From Candidatus Methylumidiphilus alinenensis (GTDB taxonomy: Bacteria; Pseudomonadota; Gammaproteobacteria; Methylococcales; Methylococcaceae), in NCBI GenBank assembly GCA_003242955.1, contig QJPH01000303.1, positions 1-41,401 of the forward strand: a stretch of 41,401 nt of DNA, in the 5' to 3' direction. Numbering within the stretch: position 1 is the first letter of the stretch; each line of letters begins with the position of its first letter. This document shows positions 25,874-33,995 of the stretch, piece by piece. Position numbers and translations under genes: made by a program. Below the pieces are notes generated by a model. That model was not told where the DNA came from and ran no database searches. It saw only the letters and a program-made list of their open reading frames with translations.

Positions 25874-26765
25874 TTATCGTCGGTGAGCCACGCAGATGTC
25901 ACATGTACATTGAAGATTCGTAAAATGCCGCACTCCGACAGTTGTTTGATTTTTTCTGTGGGCACGTTTAAATATTTGATCAAATAGCAATTTTTCGTTA
26001 TTTTCAAGATAACGCCGAAGCGCGTATGAACAAAGATCAGCAATCTGAACCATGCTCGTTAGTTGACTATCAACGAAAAGAGGGGTTTCTATGATATTCT
26101 TTATGCTTGTCCATACAGTTCCATTTGCATGAAATTTTTTCATTAATACGGTATGTTTATTCGCTACCGTATGATTATTATCATGGACGAGTAATCCGAA
26201 CTGCTGTGAATCTGTTTCTGTATGTTGCAGAAAAGCCTCAAATCGTGATACTAATTGATCAAATGCATGTTCATCCAAGTTATATTTAGTACGAGATGGA
26301 TCAAAGTGAACTTTATCTACACATTCAGCAAATAACCTTGCAAACCCCCAATCGCCAACTGCTGTAGCAAGCTCAAGCAACAGATCATTTCTTTCCTTGA
26401 GGGCCAGATGAATGTAGGCTTCTGTTTTTGAGTAATTCTTTTTTTGTTTGCTTGTATTGTCTTGCTTGACTTCTCTGAAGACGAAGTAGCTCGCCCCTCC
26501 TATATTGATTAACTTGCGAGCGTCTTTGCTGATAAGACAAATCTTTAAAATTGGGTATCCTTATCTGTTCAAGATATGGTCGCGCTATCCATGCAGTGTG
26601 TATTTCATCATTTATTTCAAGTTGAAATTTCGCTTTTATTTTTGCAATTTCAGTATCACAGTCTTTCCAATGCCAAATCGGCAGTGATAGGCCAGCTAGG
26701 ACAAAATGAGAAGTATTTCCGGGAATTGCAGATGTACCAGATTCATCTATATAGCAAATATACAT
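25874..26765 (-). pseudogene. DUF3800 protein gene split by a one-base frameshift
   Basis: Two adjacent frames make up one DUF3800 protein of about 297 residues. The first (from ATG 26765) begins MYICYIDESGTSA, the acidic YIDESG motif of the family, and includes HFVLAGLSLPIWHW and DEIHTAWIARPYLE. The second continues through AVGDWGFARLFAECVDKVHFDP, LVHDNNHTVANKHT and VQIADLCSYALRRYLENN, the conserved C-terminal Asp motif. The frames join if one base is removed from the seven-A run (plus-strand Ts 26439-26445), giving a smooth TKKNYSKTEAYIHLALKER bridge. DUF3800 proteins are thought to have an RNase H-like fold. A structured RNA lies immediately upstream. The frameshift could be a real mutation or a homopolymer sequencing error. 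Confidence 0.85.
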
Positions 26766-26790
26766 ATTTTTGGCATCATGATTTTTGGGC

Positions 26791-26860
26791 AAAAAAAAGC
26801 GACTGAGTTCTGGGCCAATTAGGCCCAGAGACGAGGCGCTTAGCGACTCTTCTCAGACGC
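26791..26860 (-). ncRNA. three-way-junction RNA upstream of the DUF3800 gene
   Basis: Read leftward, the RNA folds into a closing helix GCGUCUGAG (26860-26852) with CUCAGUCGC (26807-26799), with one U-U mismatch; a hairpin GAGUCGC/GCGCCUC (26849-26833, with one U-C mismatch and a three-base loop); and a hairpin UCUGGGCC/GGCCCAGA (26829-26809) with loop UAAUU. Eight U residues (26798-26791) follow directly, as in an intrinsic terminator. It ends 26 bases before the DUF3800 start codon. Several RNA motif classes have been reported upstream of DUF3800 genes by comparative genomics; membership here is inferred from position and structure only. Confidence 0.65.
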
Positions 26861-26999
26861 CGTTTAAATTTAGCGCAACAGGGAGAGAATGTCAACTAAA
26901 ATTACCTGCATTTTATTGGAATTTATTTCTCTAAAATAACATATTGATTTATCAATAAATGCAGTAAAACCATAAACAGCAATGGATACAGGAAAGGGG

Positions 27000-27839
27000 C
27001 TACCACCCTTCCAACTGACTAAAACTGGGTTTTGGTTTGGCTGTGTTTTGACCAATATTTTCGTATGCCTGACGGATTGCCTCCGCACCATACAGCCTTT
27101 CCAACCTTCGCACAATAAAATGGCCCTTTGCCATGTCCTGAAAGTGTTTCATGAAGACCAGATTCAACAAGGCCCCGCTGACCGCTCCGGCAAAGGGCAC
27201 CATCTGCGCCGCAATTTTGTCCGATACGATAACCCCAAAACGCGAGGCGATGGCCCTGACTAGATTGATCCCGGCAGGAATGGGCGCTTTGGAAGGGGTT
27301 TTAAACTGCACCAGCCGATGGGAGAAGTGCAGGCCCAAAGTGACGCGCAGGCCGTAATAGCCGGTCTCCGCCGCATTGTCCTCCTTGGTGCGTCCACCAA
27401 AGGCAAAGACCTGAATACAAGCCAGCTTGGCATCGTCACTGCTCATATCCTCTCCCTGGCTATGGGCAATATCAGCGATTGAACGCAACATCAAAGCAGT
27501 GGTGACCGGCAATTCGGCAAGCAGTAAAGCTGGCCCGAAAAAGCCCCCGACCGCGCCAGTACCCATGACCAAAACCCTGTGCAACGGGTCATTGGAAGCA
27601 TCCGGGCTTATCTGGGTCATGCCGTTGATCGTTAAATCCAGCATGCCACTGATACTGCGCTCGGCCGCCTCGTCAATCTTGCGATACCACGACTTTGGCA
27701 TCAAATGCAAAGCCTGCTCGATGGGATCGCCTATCAAACTGCTTAGCCGGGCAGCAAACGAAGGATACTCAAGAAGCTGGTACGCCCTTTCCAGTTCAGC
27801 CAAATCTTCCTCGGGCAAATCTTGTTCTTTTTCACTCAT
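27000..27839 (-). CDS. EcsC family protein
   Basis: The 279-residue protein has the EcsC pattern: an acidic start, ALHLMPKSWYRKIDEAAERSI, then a hydrophobic glycine-rich core GTGAVGGFFGPALLLAELPVTTALMLRSIADIA (about 93-125) and VFAFGGRT, and later SHRLVQF with AIASRFGVIVSDKIAAQMVPFAGAVSGA. In Bacillus EcsC is linked to an ABC exporter locus but its role is unknown. It begins four bases after the stop of the Ca2+/H+ antiporter gene, so the two form an operon and may share a membrane-related role. Confidence 0.85.
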   Translation of the reverse strand: MSEKEQDLPEEDLAELERAYQLLEYPSFAARLSSLIGDPIEQALHLMPKSWYRKIDEAAERSISGMLDLTINGMTQISPDASNDPLHRVLVMGTGAVGGFFGPALLLAELPVTTALMLRSIADIAHSQGEDMSSDDAKLACIQVFAFGGRTKEDNAAETGYYGLRVTLGLHFSHRLVQFKTPSKAPIPAGINLVRAIASRFGVIVSDKIAAQMVPFAGAVSGALLNLVFMKHFQDMAKGHFIVRRLERLYGAEAIRQAYENIGQNTAKPKPSFSQLEGW

Positions 27840-27843
27840 ATCA

Positions 27844-28974
27844 TTAAGGCTTAATCAATGGAAGCTCAGGTATGTCAGGCAGGAAGTAGCAGAACAGGGC
27901 AATTAGCAAGTAAACGCTGAGGAGTTGGACACCCTTGAACCAATTTGACTTGCCATCAGCGGCAATCATCGAAAAAATCATCACCGGGAACAACACTATC
28001 ATGATGCCAGCATTGCCCACCACCAGGTTAAGTGGCCTAGGCGCTATGAAATAACTGCTGAGCACTAGGATTGGAGCCACGAACAAAGCAATTTGTATGC
28101 TACTGCCTACGGCTATCCCCAAGGTCAGGTCGAGTTTGTTTTTCCGGGCCATGGTCACGGCGGCCACGGATTCAGGCGTGCCGCCAATCAGCGCGATAAT
28201 GATCAAGCCAATGAACGCCTTGGACATTCCCAAATGTTTTGCAGTCTCTTCGACCGCCCCCACCAATACTTCGCTTAACAAGGCAAGCACCACCGAGGAA
28301 GCCAGCAAAATCGCTATTGAAATTTGCAGAGACCATTGGCCGGTCTCTTGCTCTAAGATTTCCTCCGCCTTTTTGGAGGCGTAATAATGCGGATGGGTTT
28401 TCAGCATGAACAGCAAATTCAATGCATAGGTGACCAGCAGAACGACGGCCACGCTGATATTAAGCTGAGACTCATGCTGGTACATCTCTGGCGAAACAAA
28501 GTTGTCAAACACGCTGGGCAAGACTATGCTGATCGCTGCAATCATCAAAACCGAGCGTTCGACCCGCACCCCTTGGCGGTTGAACTTCTGTACCCGGAAA
28601 TAAAGCCCCCCGACCAGCAAGGACAAGCCAAGCACAAACAATAGGTTGGCGAGAATGACACCGATGATCGAGGCTTTTACCACATCAAACAAACCCGCTT
28701 TTAACGCGATCAGGGCGATAATCAACTCAGGGGCGTTGCCGAAAGTGGCATTGAGCAAACCACCCAGGGTTTCACTGGATTGGTCGGCAATTTGTTCGGT
28801 GGATTCCACCATCAGCGCGGAAACTGGAATCAAGGCCAGAGCTGCACACCCGAACCTGATGGCCGCCAAGGAATGGCCACCCGAATGTTGAAGTAACTCG
28901 GCGATAGGTATGAACGGGGCAAGCCAATAAATTGGATTTCTGAGATATCGGCTAATGAGGGAGACGGCTGGCAT
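27844..28974 (-). CDS. calcium/proton exchanger (Cax family)
   Basis: An eleven-helix antiporter of the CaCA superfamily that exports Ca2+ (or another divalent cation) in exchange for protons. The two alpha-repeats are clear: GGLLNATFGNAPELIIALIAL at about 71-91 and ALIGGTPESVAAVTMARKNKLDL at about 261-283, with a central acidic linker EEILEQETG (about 204-212). Length 376 residues is normal. The second repeat reads GGTPE where many members have GNAAE. It precedes the EcsC gene by four bases; the metK-like gene lies 103 bases upstream on the same strand, so one transcript may run through all. Confidence 0.93.
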   Translation of the reverse strand: MPAVSLISRYLRNPIYWLAPFIPIAELLQHSGGHSLAAIRFGCAALALIPVSALMVESTEQIADQSSETLGGLLNATFGNAPELIIALIALKAGLFDVVKASIIGVILANLLFVLGLSLLVGGLYFRVQKFNRQGVRVERSVLMIAAISIVLPSVFDNFVSPEMYQHESQLNISVAVVLLVTYALNLLFMLKTHPHYYASKKAEEILEQETGQWSLQISIAILLASSVVLALLSEVLVGAVEETAKHLGMSKAFIGLIIIALIGGTPESVAAVTMARKNKLDLTLGIAVGSSIQIALFVAPILVLSSYFIAPRPLNLVVGNAGIMIVLFPVMIFSMIAADGKSNWFKGVQLLSVYLLIALFCYFLPDIPELPLIKP

Positions 28975-29077
28975 AGTTTAGTGATTCAGAAGCGGAAATG
29001 GATGAGTGAAAAAGGATAGACCAGTAGCGCCTTCGCCATGAGTCTATGCTTCAAAATCGCCGGGACACTATGACTTA

Positions 29078-30262
29078 TTATTTTAACAAGTCGCACTTGT
29101 CCGTCCTTTCCCAAGGCAAATCCAACTGCTCATTGGCAAAATGACCAAGGGCGGGCAATTTGCCGTAGAAGCCATCGGTATAATCAGAGGGCAAATGGCG
29201 GAGGGCAAAGTCGCGAATAATCGCCCCTAGGCGAAAGTCGAAGTTTTGTTCTATCCTTCGCTTGATTTCATTGTCGGAAATTATTCCGGTGCCGAAAGTC
29301 TGCACCTGGATGCTGACCGGAGAGGAATAGCCTATGCAATAACTGAGTTGCACCTCACATTCTTCCGCCAACCCGGCCGCAACGATGTTCTTTGCGGCAT
29401 AACGTGCGGCGTAAACACCGGTGCGGTCAATCCGTGAAGGATCCTTGCCGCTCAAGGCGGCCCCGTTATGCCGTGCATAGCCTCCATAAGTGTCACCTGC
29501 GGATTTCCTGCCGGTCATGCCGGAATGATAGGCAGGCCCACTTTTTGGAAATGCCCCTTGGGGATTGATAAAAATTTGTGTGCTTTCGTCAATTTCCAAA
29601 GTTTCCTTTGCCAATACTGGATTAATGACATGCTGCAACAAGTCCTCCCGTAAAATCACCGGATCGACCTTTACCCTAAACTGGTAGCCCGCGACGATGG
29701 TGATATTGTGTATGCGAACCGGTTTGGCATTTTCGTAGACGACACCAACTTGGACAGTGCAATCTGGAGACAGATAATTAATTGCCTTTCGGCGTACCTT
29801 GGTCAGTTTGCGCGCGAAGTTATTTGCCAGCATAATCGGGATAGGCATTAACTGTGGCGTCTGGTTACAGGCGAAACCGAAGATGGTGGCTTGGTGGGTG
29901 GCGGGCAGGTGCTCTATTTCACTATCCGTCATTTCCAGTTCGTCCGCCTTGGCACGCTGGTCAGGTGACATTGTGATTATGCTGGTGACCACCGTACAGT
30001 CTGCCGCATTGAAATCTTCCGGGCGATAGCCGACAGGCCCAATGACCGAACGCGCCACATCAGGCAGATCGACGTTGGCTGTGGAGGCGAAGCGCGCCGC
30101 CATAAACACCACGCCCTTGGATAGGGCACATTCGGTGACAACACGGGAATACGGGTCTTGGCGCAGGAATCGGTCCACAACAGTGTCGCTAATCATGTCA
30201 CAAAGACGATCTGGATGTCCTTCGGCAACCGCTTCGGAAGTAAAAAGGAAATCTTGTTTCAT
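29078..30262 (-). CDS. divergent methionine adenosyltransferase (MetK paralogue)
   Basis: The 394-residue protein is of the S-adenosylmethionine synthetase family: FTSEAVAEGHPDRLCDMISD at 7-26 holds the catalytic His and Asp, and GRKSAGDTYGG (251-261) with GAALSGKDPSRIDRTGVYAA (267-286) form the ATP and phosphate site. Two changes stand out: the first motif has HPDR instead of HPDK, and the usual GAGDQG is PATHQA (120-125), replacing the methionine-contacting Asp with His. It is therefore likely a paralogue beside a standard metK elsewhere; activity or substrate may differ. Its ATG overlaps the stop of the upstream P-type ATPase as TAATG, showing tight coupling. Confidence 0.85.
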   Translation of the reverse strand: MKQDFLFTSEAVAEGHPDRLCDMISDTVVDRFLRQDPYSRVVTECALSKGVVFMAARFASTANVDLPDVARSVIGPVGYRPEDFNAADCTVVTSIITMSPDQRAKADELEMTDSEIEHLPATHQATIFGFACNQTPQLMPIPIMLANNFARKLTKVRRKAINYLSPDCTVQVGVVYENAKPVRIHNITIVAGYQFRVKVDPVILREDLLQHVINPVLAKETLEIDESTQIFINPQGAFPKSGPAYHSGMTGRKSAGDTYGGYARHNGAALSGKDPSRIDRTGVYAARYAAKNIVAAGLAEECEVQLSYCIGYSSPVSIQVQTFGTGIISDNEIKRRIEQNFDFRLGAIIRDFALRHLPSDYTDGFYGKLPALGHFANEQLDLPWERTDKCDLLK

Positions 30263-33200
30263 TAGTTTGGGTCTCCATTCTTGCGCGTATTTTGGATAAT
30301 GCGCTTGGCTGATTCGTTGAGCACAAAAGGAATGCCAGCACCCGCCAGAATCAGTGGCAGATCCACTAAACCTAAAGGTGTCAAGCGTAGCAGGGATCGT
30401 AGTTGTGGGACGAAGGTCGCCAAGGCCTGGATAGCCAAGGTACCCGCCAATGCAGTAACCATATGCGGGTTGCGTGGACGCTCGAAGTCAAGCACGGTGG
30501 TGTCTTCCGACCGACAACTGAGTGCATGCAGGAATTTGGCTAGGGTGAAAGCCAGGAATGTATTGGAACTGGCCTGCAAGCCCGGCCCATAGCGCAGTCG
30601 GCTTAGACTGTAAACGCCCAAAGATCCACCGGTGATGAATAGGGATTCCCTTAACAGACGGCGGAAATCGGGACCGTTGATAATGGCGCGAGTTGGATCG
30701 CGGGGCGGTTGCTTGAGCACATCCAATTCAGGAGGCTCCAATGCCAAGGCCATTGCCGGGGCTATGTCGGCAACCATGTTAATCCATAGCAATTGCAATG
30801 GATTAAGTGCTTCACCCATTCCCAATGCCATGGTGAGCACCGCTAATTCGATTTCGCTAAGATTGGTTGACAGTAGGAAACGCAAACTCTTGCGGATATT
30901 ACTATATATGGTGCGGCCTTGGCGGATGGCAATAATCATGGTGTGCAGGTTATCGTCTTCAAGCACCACATCGGCCACCGAACGAGCCACATCGGTGCCT
31001 TGGTCGCCCATGGCCACGCCGATGTCCGCCGCTTTTAGCGCGGGGCCGTCGTTGACACCGTCGCCGGTCATCGCCACCACATGCCCGGCTTCCTGCAAAG
31101 CCTGTACGATCTTCAGCTTGTGCGCAGGACTGACGCGGGCAAAAACCGAGGTGTTTTTGATCACCCCTTTGAGAATATCCGGGTCGAGCTTGTCCAAATT
31201 TGCCGAGTCGATGATTTCCAACGGGGCATCACCGCTCAGCCCTAGCCGACGGCCCACCGAATAGGCTGTGGCACTTTGGTCGCCGGTAATCATCACGGTC
31301 CTTACCCCGGCACTATGGAACTCCTCCATCAGGCGATCCATATTGGGACGGAGCGCATCTTCCATTCCAATCAGTCCAAGCCAGACTAGTGGTGGTGCCT
31401 TCAGTTTTTCCGTTTTATCGCCGCAGGCATAGGCAACCCCAAGAACCCGCAGGGCATCACCGGCGAGACGATCGTTCCGCTCGATGATGCGGTCACGAAT
31501 GAAGCTGTCGAGTTCCTCCATCTCGCCATCATGCTGCCTCCATTGGCAAAGGGCCAACACATCAGCAGGGCTTCCTTTAGCCGCAAATAGCAAGCCGCCT
31601 TCAGGCATCTCATGCACGGTCATCATGTAAGGGCGGTTCTCAGCGCGATGTGTAGTTTTTAGCAAAGGATAAGTTACCCGCAATGCCCTGACATCCTCCC
31701 CGGCGTTCAGAGCAGCCTCCACCAAGGCACATTCCGTAGGGGAACCTTCCAATTCTGGGGCAATTCCAGAACCGTTGAATTTAACTTCGCTGCACAAGCA
31801 AACCATTTGCAAAAGCTTTTTGATTTCAGGCTGTTCCAGCGGGGCGATTGATTGGCCTTTAACCTCAAAGCGATCATCGGTAATGGAGACAGTATGCCCG
31901 GCGGTACGGATGGAAACTGTCTTCATTTTGTTCTGAGTCAGTGTACCGGTCTTGTCCAAACAGATCACTTGCACTGAACCCAAGCTTTCCACCGCGCCCA
32001 ATTGGCGGATCAATACTTTTTCACGATGGGAATTGCGTATGCCGATGGCTAACGTCGTAGTGGCCACCGCCGGCAAGCCTTCTGGAATTGCGGCAACCGC
32101 CAGCGTAATCGAAGAAGTTAGCATTTGCAGCCATGTATAGCCCCGTAAAACCCCCAAGCCGAAAACCCCTAGGCAAAGAAGCCCACACACCTTTGCCAAA
32201 TTCCCGTTTAGATCGTCAAGTTGGCGCTGCAATAGGGTATTCGGCGGCTTCACCTCACCGACTAATGATTGTATCAGGCCGATTTCAGTATTTCGTCCTG
32301 TCGCCGCGACCAGTGCCTGTCCACTACCGCCAGTGACTATCGTACCCATGTGCAACATATTCTTGCGATCGGCAAGAGGTGTGTCGTCTGGCGCGATAAA
32401 ATCCCAATGCTTGCCGACCGGCATGGACTCGCCAGTCAGTGCAGACTCATCGACGGTTATACGACTGCTGTTAAGCAGTCTGGCATCGGCGGGGACATAA
32501 GATCCTGGAGTCAACACCAGCAAATCGCCAATGACAATGTCCTCCACAGGAATTGCCATCTGCTTGCCTTCACGGATTACATGGGCATGGGTTGGTGCCA
32601 TGCTGCCTAAGGAACTGATGGTACGTTCCGACGAGCTTTCCGTCACATAGCCAATGATGGCGTTGAGCAACACCGCACTAACGATGACGGCGGCATCAAT
32701 CAACCCACCCGTGGCCACCGACACCACCGCCGACACACCAAGCATGAGCATGGCAGGGTTGGCAATCTGTTCTACAAACATCTGCAAGGTCGATCGCCGC
32801 TTATTTTCGGCGAGGCGGTTAGGACCGTAAATTTGCAGTCGATGCCCTGCCTCAAGGGCCGACAAACCCTCTTTGGACGCTTCCAGGCATGACATGGTCT
32901 CGCGCGTGTCCAGCTTATGCCAGGCATGGGAGGGTATCGGCTGGCTATGCGCAACTTCCAGTGCCGATGGTGAATTTTTAAATTGAAATTGATGCCGCCT
33001 CGTAAAGGATGAAGCGTCCGTGGCTTTTTTTGGCTTGCTTTGGCCTAGTTGCAGTTTTGCTTTGGCGAAGGGGACAATCCGCCCGTTTAAACACCGGCGG
33101 GCCACTTTTTCCACTTCCTCTATGACCACATTCTGGTCTTTGCCGGGAAGGAATTGCACCAATAAGTTGCCAGTCAAACTGTTCGCATAGACTTCATTTA

Positions 33201-33360
33201 TCATTGAATGACTTGACAGGGCACTTTCCAAGTCCATTTTCAATTTGTCGGAACGGTAAAGACCTTGTACATGTAAGCGGACCCTTCCCTGGCCTGTGGT
33301 ATGGACTAGCGAGACTATAAAGGATGAGTCTTCAACAATAACGGATTGTTCAATGGGCAT
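30262..33360 (-). CDS. P-type ATPase with N-terminal HMA_2-like domain
   Basis: A 1032-residue cation pump. Residues 12-95 resemble an HMA_2-type domain lacking the CxxC metal motif (GQGRVRLHVQGLYRS, LTGNLLVQFLPG). After a basic linker the pump core begins near 150 with TGES at 309-312, PEGLP in TM4 at 426-430, DKTGT at 469-473 and TGDGVND at 765-771. The PEGLP motif and lack of CPC place it with Ca2+-ATPase-like (P2) pumps rather than heavy-metal P1B pumps. The membrane part ends near 1025 with a short basic tail. It heads an operon with the MetK paralogue, and likely exports or imports a divalent cation; the substrate cannot be read from sequence. Confidence 0.9.
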   Translation of the reverse strand: MPIEQSVIVEDSSFIVSLVHTTGQGRVRLHVQGLYRSDKLKMDLESALSSHSMINEVYANSLTGNLLVQFLPGKDQNVVIEEVEKVARRCLNGRIVPFAKAKLQLGQSKPKKATDASSFTRRHQFQFKNSPSALEVAHSQPIPSHAWHKLDTRETMSCLEASKEGLSALEAGHRLQIYGPNRLAENKRRSTLQMFVEQIANPAMLMLGVSAVVSVATGGLIDAAVIVSAVLLNAIIGYVTESSSERTISSLGSMAPTHAHVIREGKQMAIPVEDIVIGDLLVLTPGSYVPADARLLNSSRITVDESALTGESMPVGKHWDFIAPDDTPLADRKNMLHMGTIVTGGSGQALVAATGRNTEIGLIQSLVGEVKPPNTLLQRQLDDLNGNLAKVCGLLCLGVFGLGVLRGYTWLQMLTSSITLAVAAIPEGLPAVATTTLAIGIRNSHREKVLIRQLGAVESLGSVQVICLDKTGTLTQNKMKTVSIRTAGHTVSITDDRFEVKGQSIAPLEQPEIKKLLQMVCLCSEVKFNGSGIAPELEGSPTECALVEAALNAGEDVRALRVTYPLLKTTHRAENRPYMMTVHEMPEGGLLFAAKGSPADVLALCQWRQHDGEMEELDSFIRDRIIERNDRLAGDALRVLGVAYACGDKTEKLKAPPLVWLGLIGMEDALRPNMDRLMEEFHSAGVRTVMITGDQSATAYSVGRRLGLSGDAPLEIIDSANLDKLDPDILKGVIKNTSVFARVSPAHKLKIVQALQEAGHVVAMTGDGVNDGPALKAADIGVAMGDQGTDVARSVADVVLEDDNLHTMIIAIRQGRTIYSNIRKSLRFLLSTNLSEIELAVLTMALGMGEALNPLQLLWINMVADIAPAMALALEPPELDVLKQPPRDPTRAIINGPDFRRLLRESLFITGGSLGVYSLSRLRYGPGLQASSNTFLAFTLAKFLHALSCRSEDTTVLDFERPRNPHMVTALAGTLAIQALATFVPQLRSLLRLTPLGLVDLPLILAGAGIPFVLNESAKRIIQNTRKNGDPN

Positions 33361-33514
33361 GGGTCAGAAGATATTAAGCCGGTGAGATGAGCCTGAAAAA
33401 TAATTCACCGAAAGCTACAAGCTTTGGGTTTTATCATTTCAACATTACAAATTGATTACAGCAATTTCATTTCTTGCCGGACGACAGACTTCAACGGCTG
33501 CCATCAGCGTCTCC

Positions 33515-33982
33515 TTACAATTGGTTTTGATGCTCATCCAAAGCATTCTCTAATTGGTCAATTGTGTTGTATTGCAATTGCACCAATTTATCCATGGAGT
33601 CAAACTGACGCTTGATGCGAAGCATGGAATTGATCCTAGCTCGAAGTTCAATGCGGTTGACGGGCTTACTGATGAAATCGTCCGCTCCGGCTTCTAGGCA
33701 ACGGGCCAGATCATCTTTGGTTGACAAGGCGGTCACCACAATGACAGGGACTGTTTGCCATTTTGACATGGACTTGATGCGCTTGCAGACTTCGATCCCA
33801 TCCATTTCCGGCATCATGACATCCAGTAGAATGATATCAGGTTGATAGGAATCCAAACAATCAAGTGCCATTTTGCCACTCGCGGCATAGTGCAAATTAT
33901 AATCGAGTCCCCTTAGGTACAGTTCTACCACATCGAAATTAAAGGGTTCATCGTCAACCACTAATATGGAAGATTGTGGCAT
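33515..33982 (-). CDS. response regulator, receiver domain only with coiled-coil tail
   Basis: A 155-residue CheY-like receiver: VVDDEP near the start, phosphoacceptor Asp54 in IILLDVMMPEMDG, VVTALSTKDD and the Lys of ISKPV. The tail after residue 125 is a predicted coiled coil (FDSMDKLVQLQYNTIDQLENAL). It has no DNA-binding domain, so it signals through protein contacts or a partner enzyme. It begins 13 bases after the hybrid kinase gene, which is its probable phosphodonor. Confidence 0.93.
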   Translation of the reverse strand: MPQSSILVVDDEPFNFDVVELYLRGLDYNLHYAASGKMALDCLDSYQPDIILLDVMMPEMDGIEVCKRIKSMSKWQTVPVIVVTALSTKDDLARCLEAGADDFISKPVNRIELRARINSMLRIKRQFDSMDKLVQLQYNTIDQLENALDEHQNQL

Positions 33983-33995
33983 TGGCTGTTTATCC

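Noticed and set aside
30632-31264. 210-codon rightward open frame opposite the HMA_2 P-type ATPase
   Set aside because: Ser/Thr-rich shadow of a well-supported gene.
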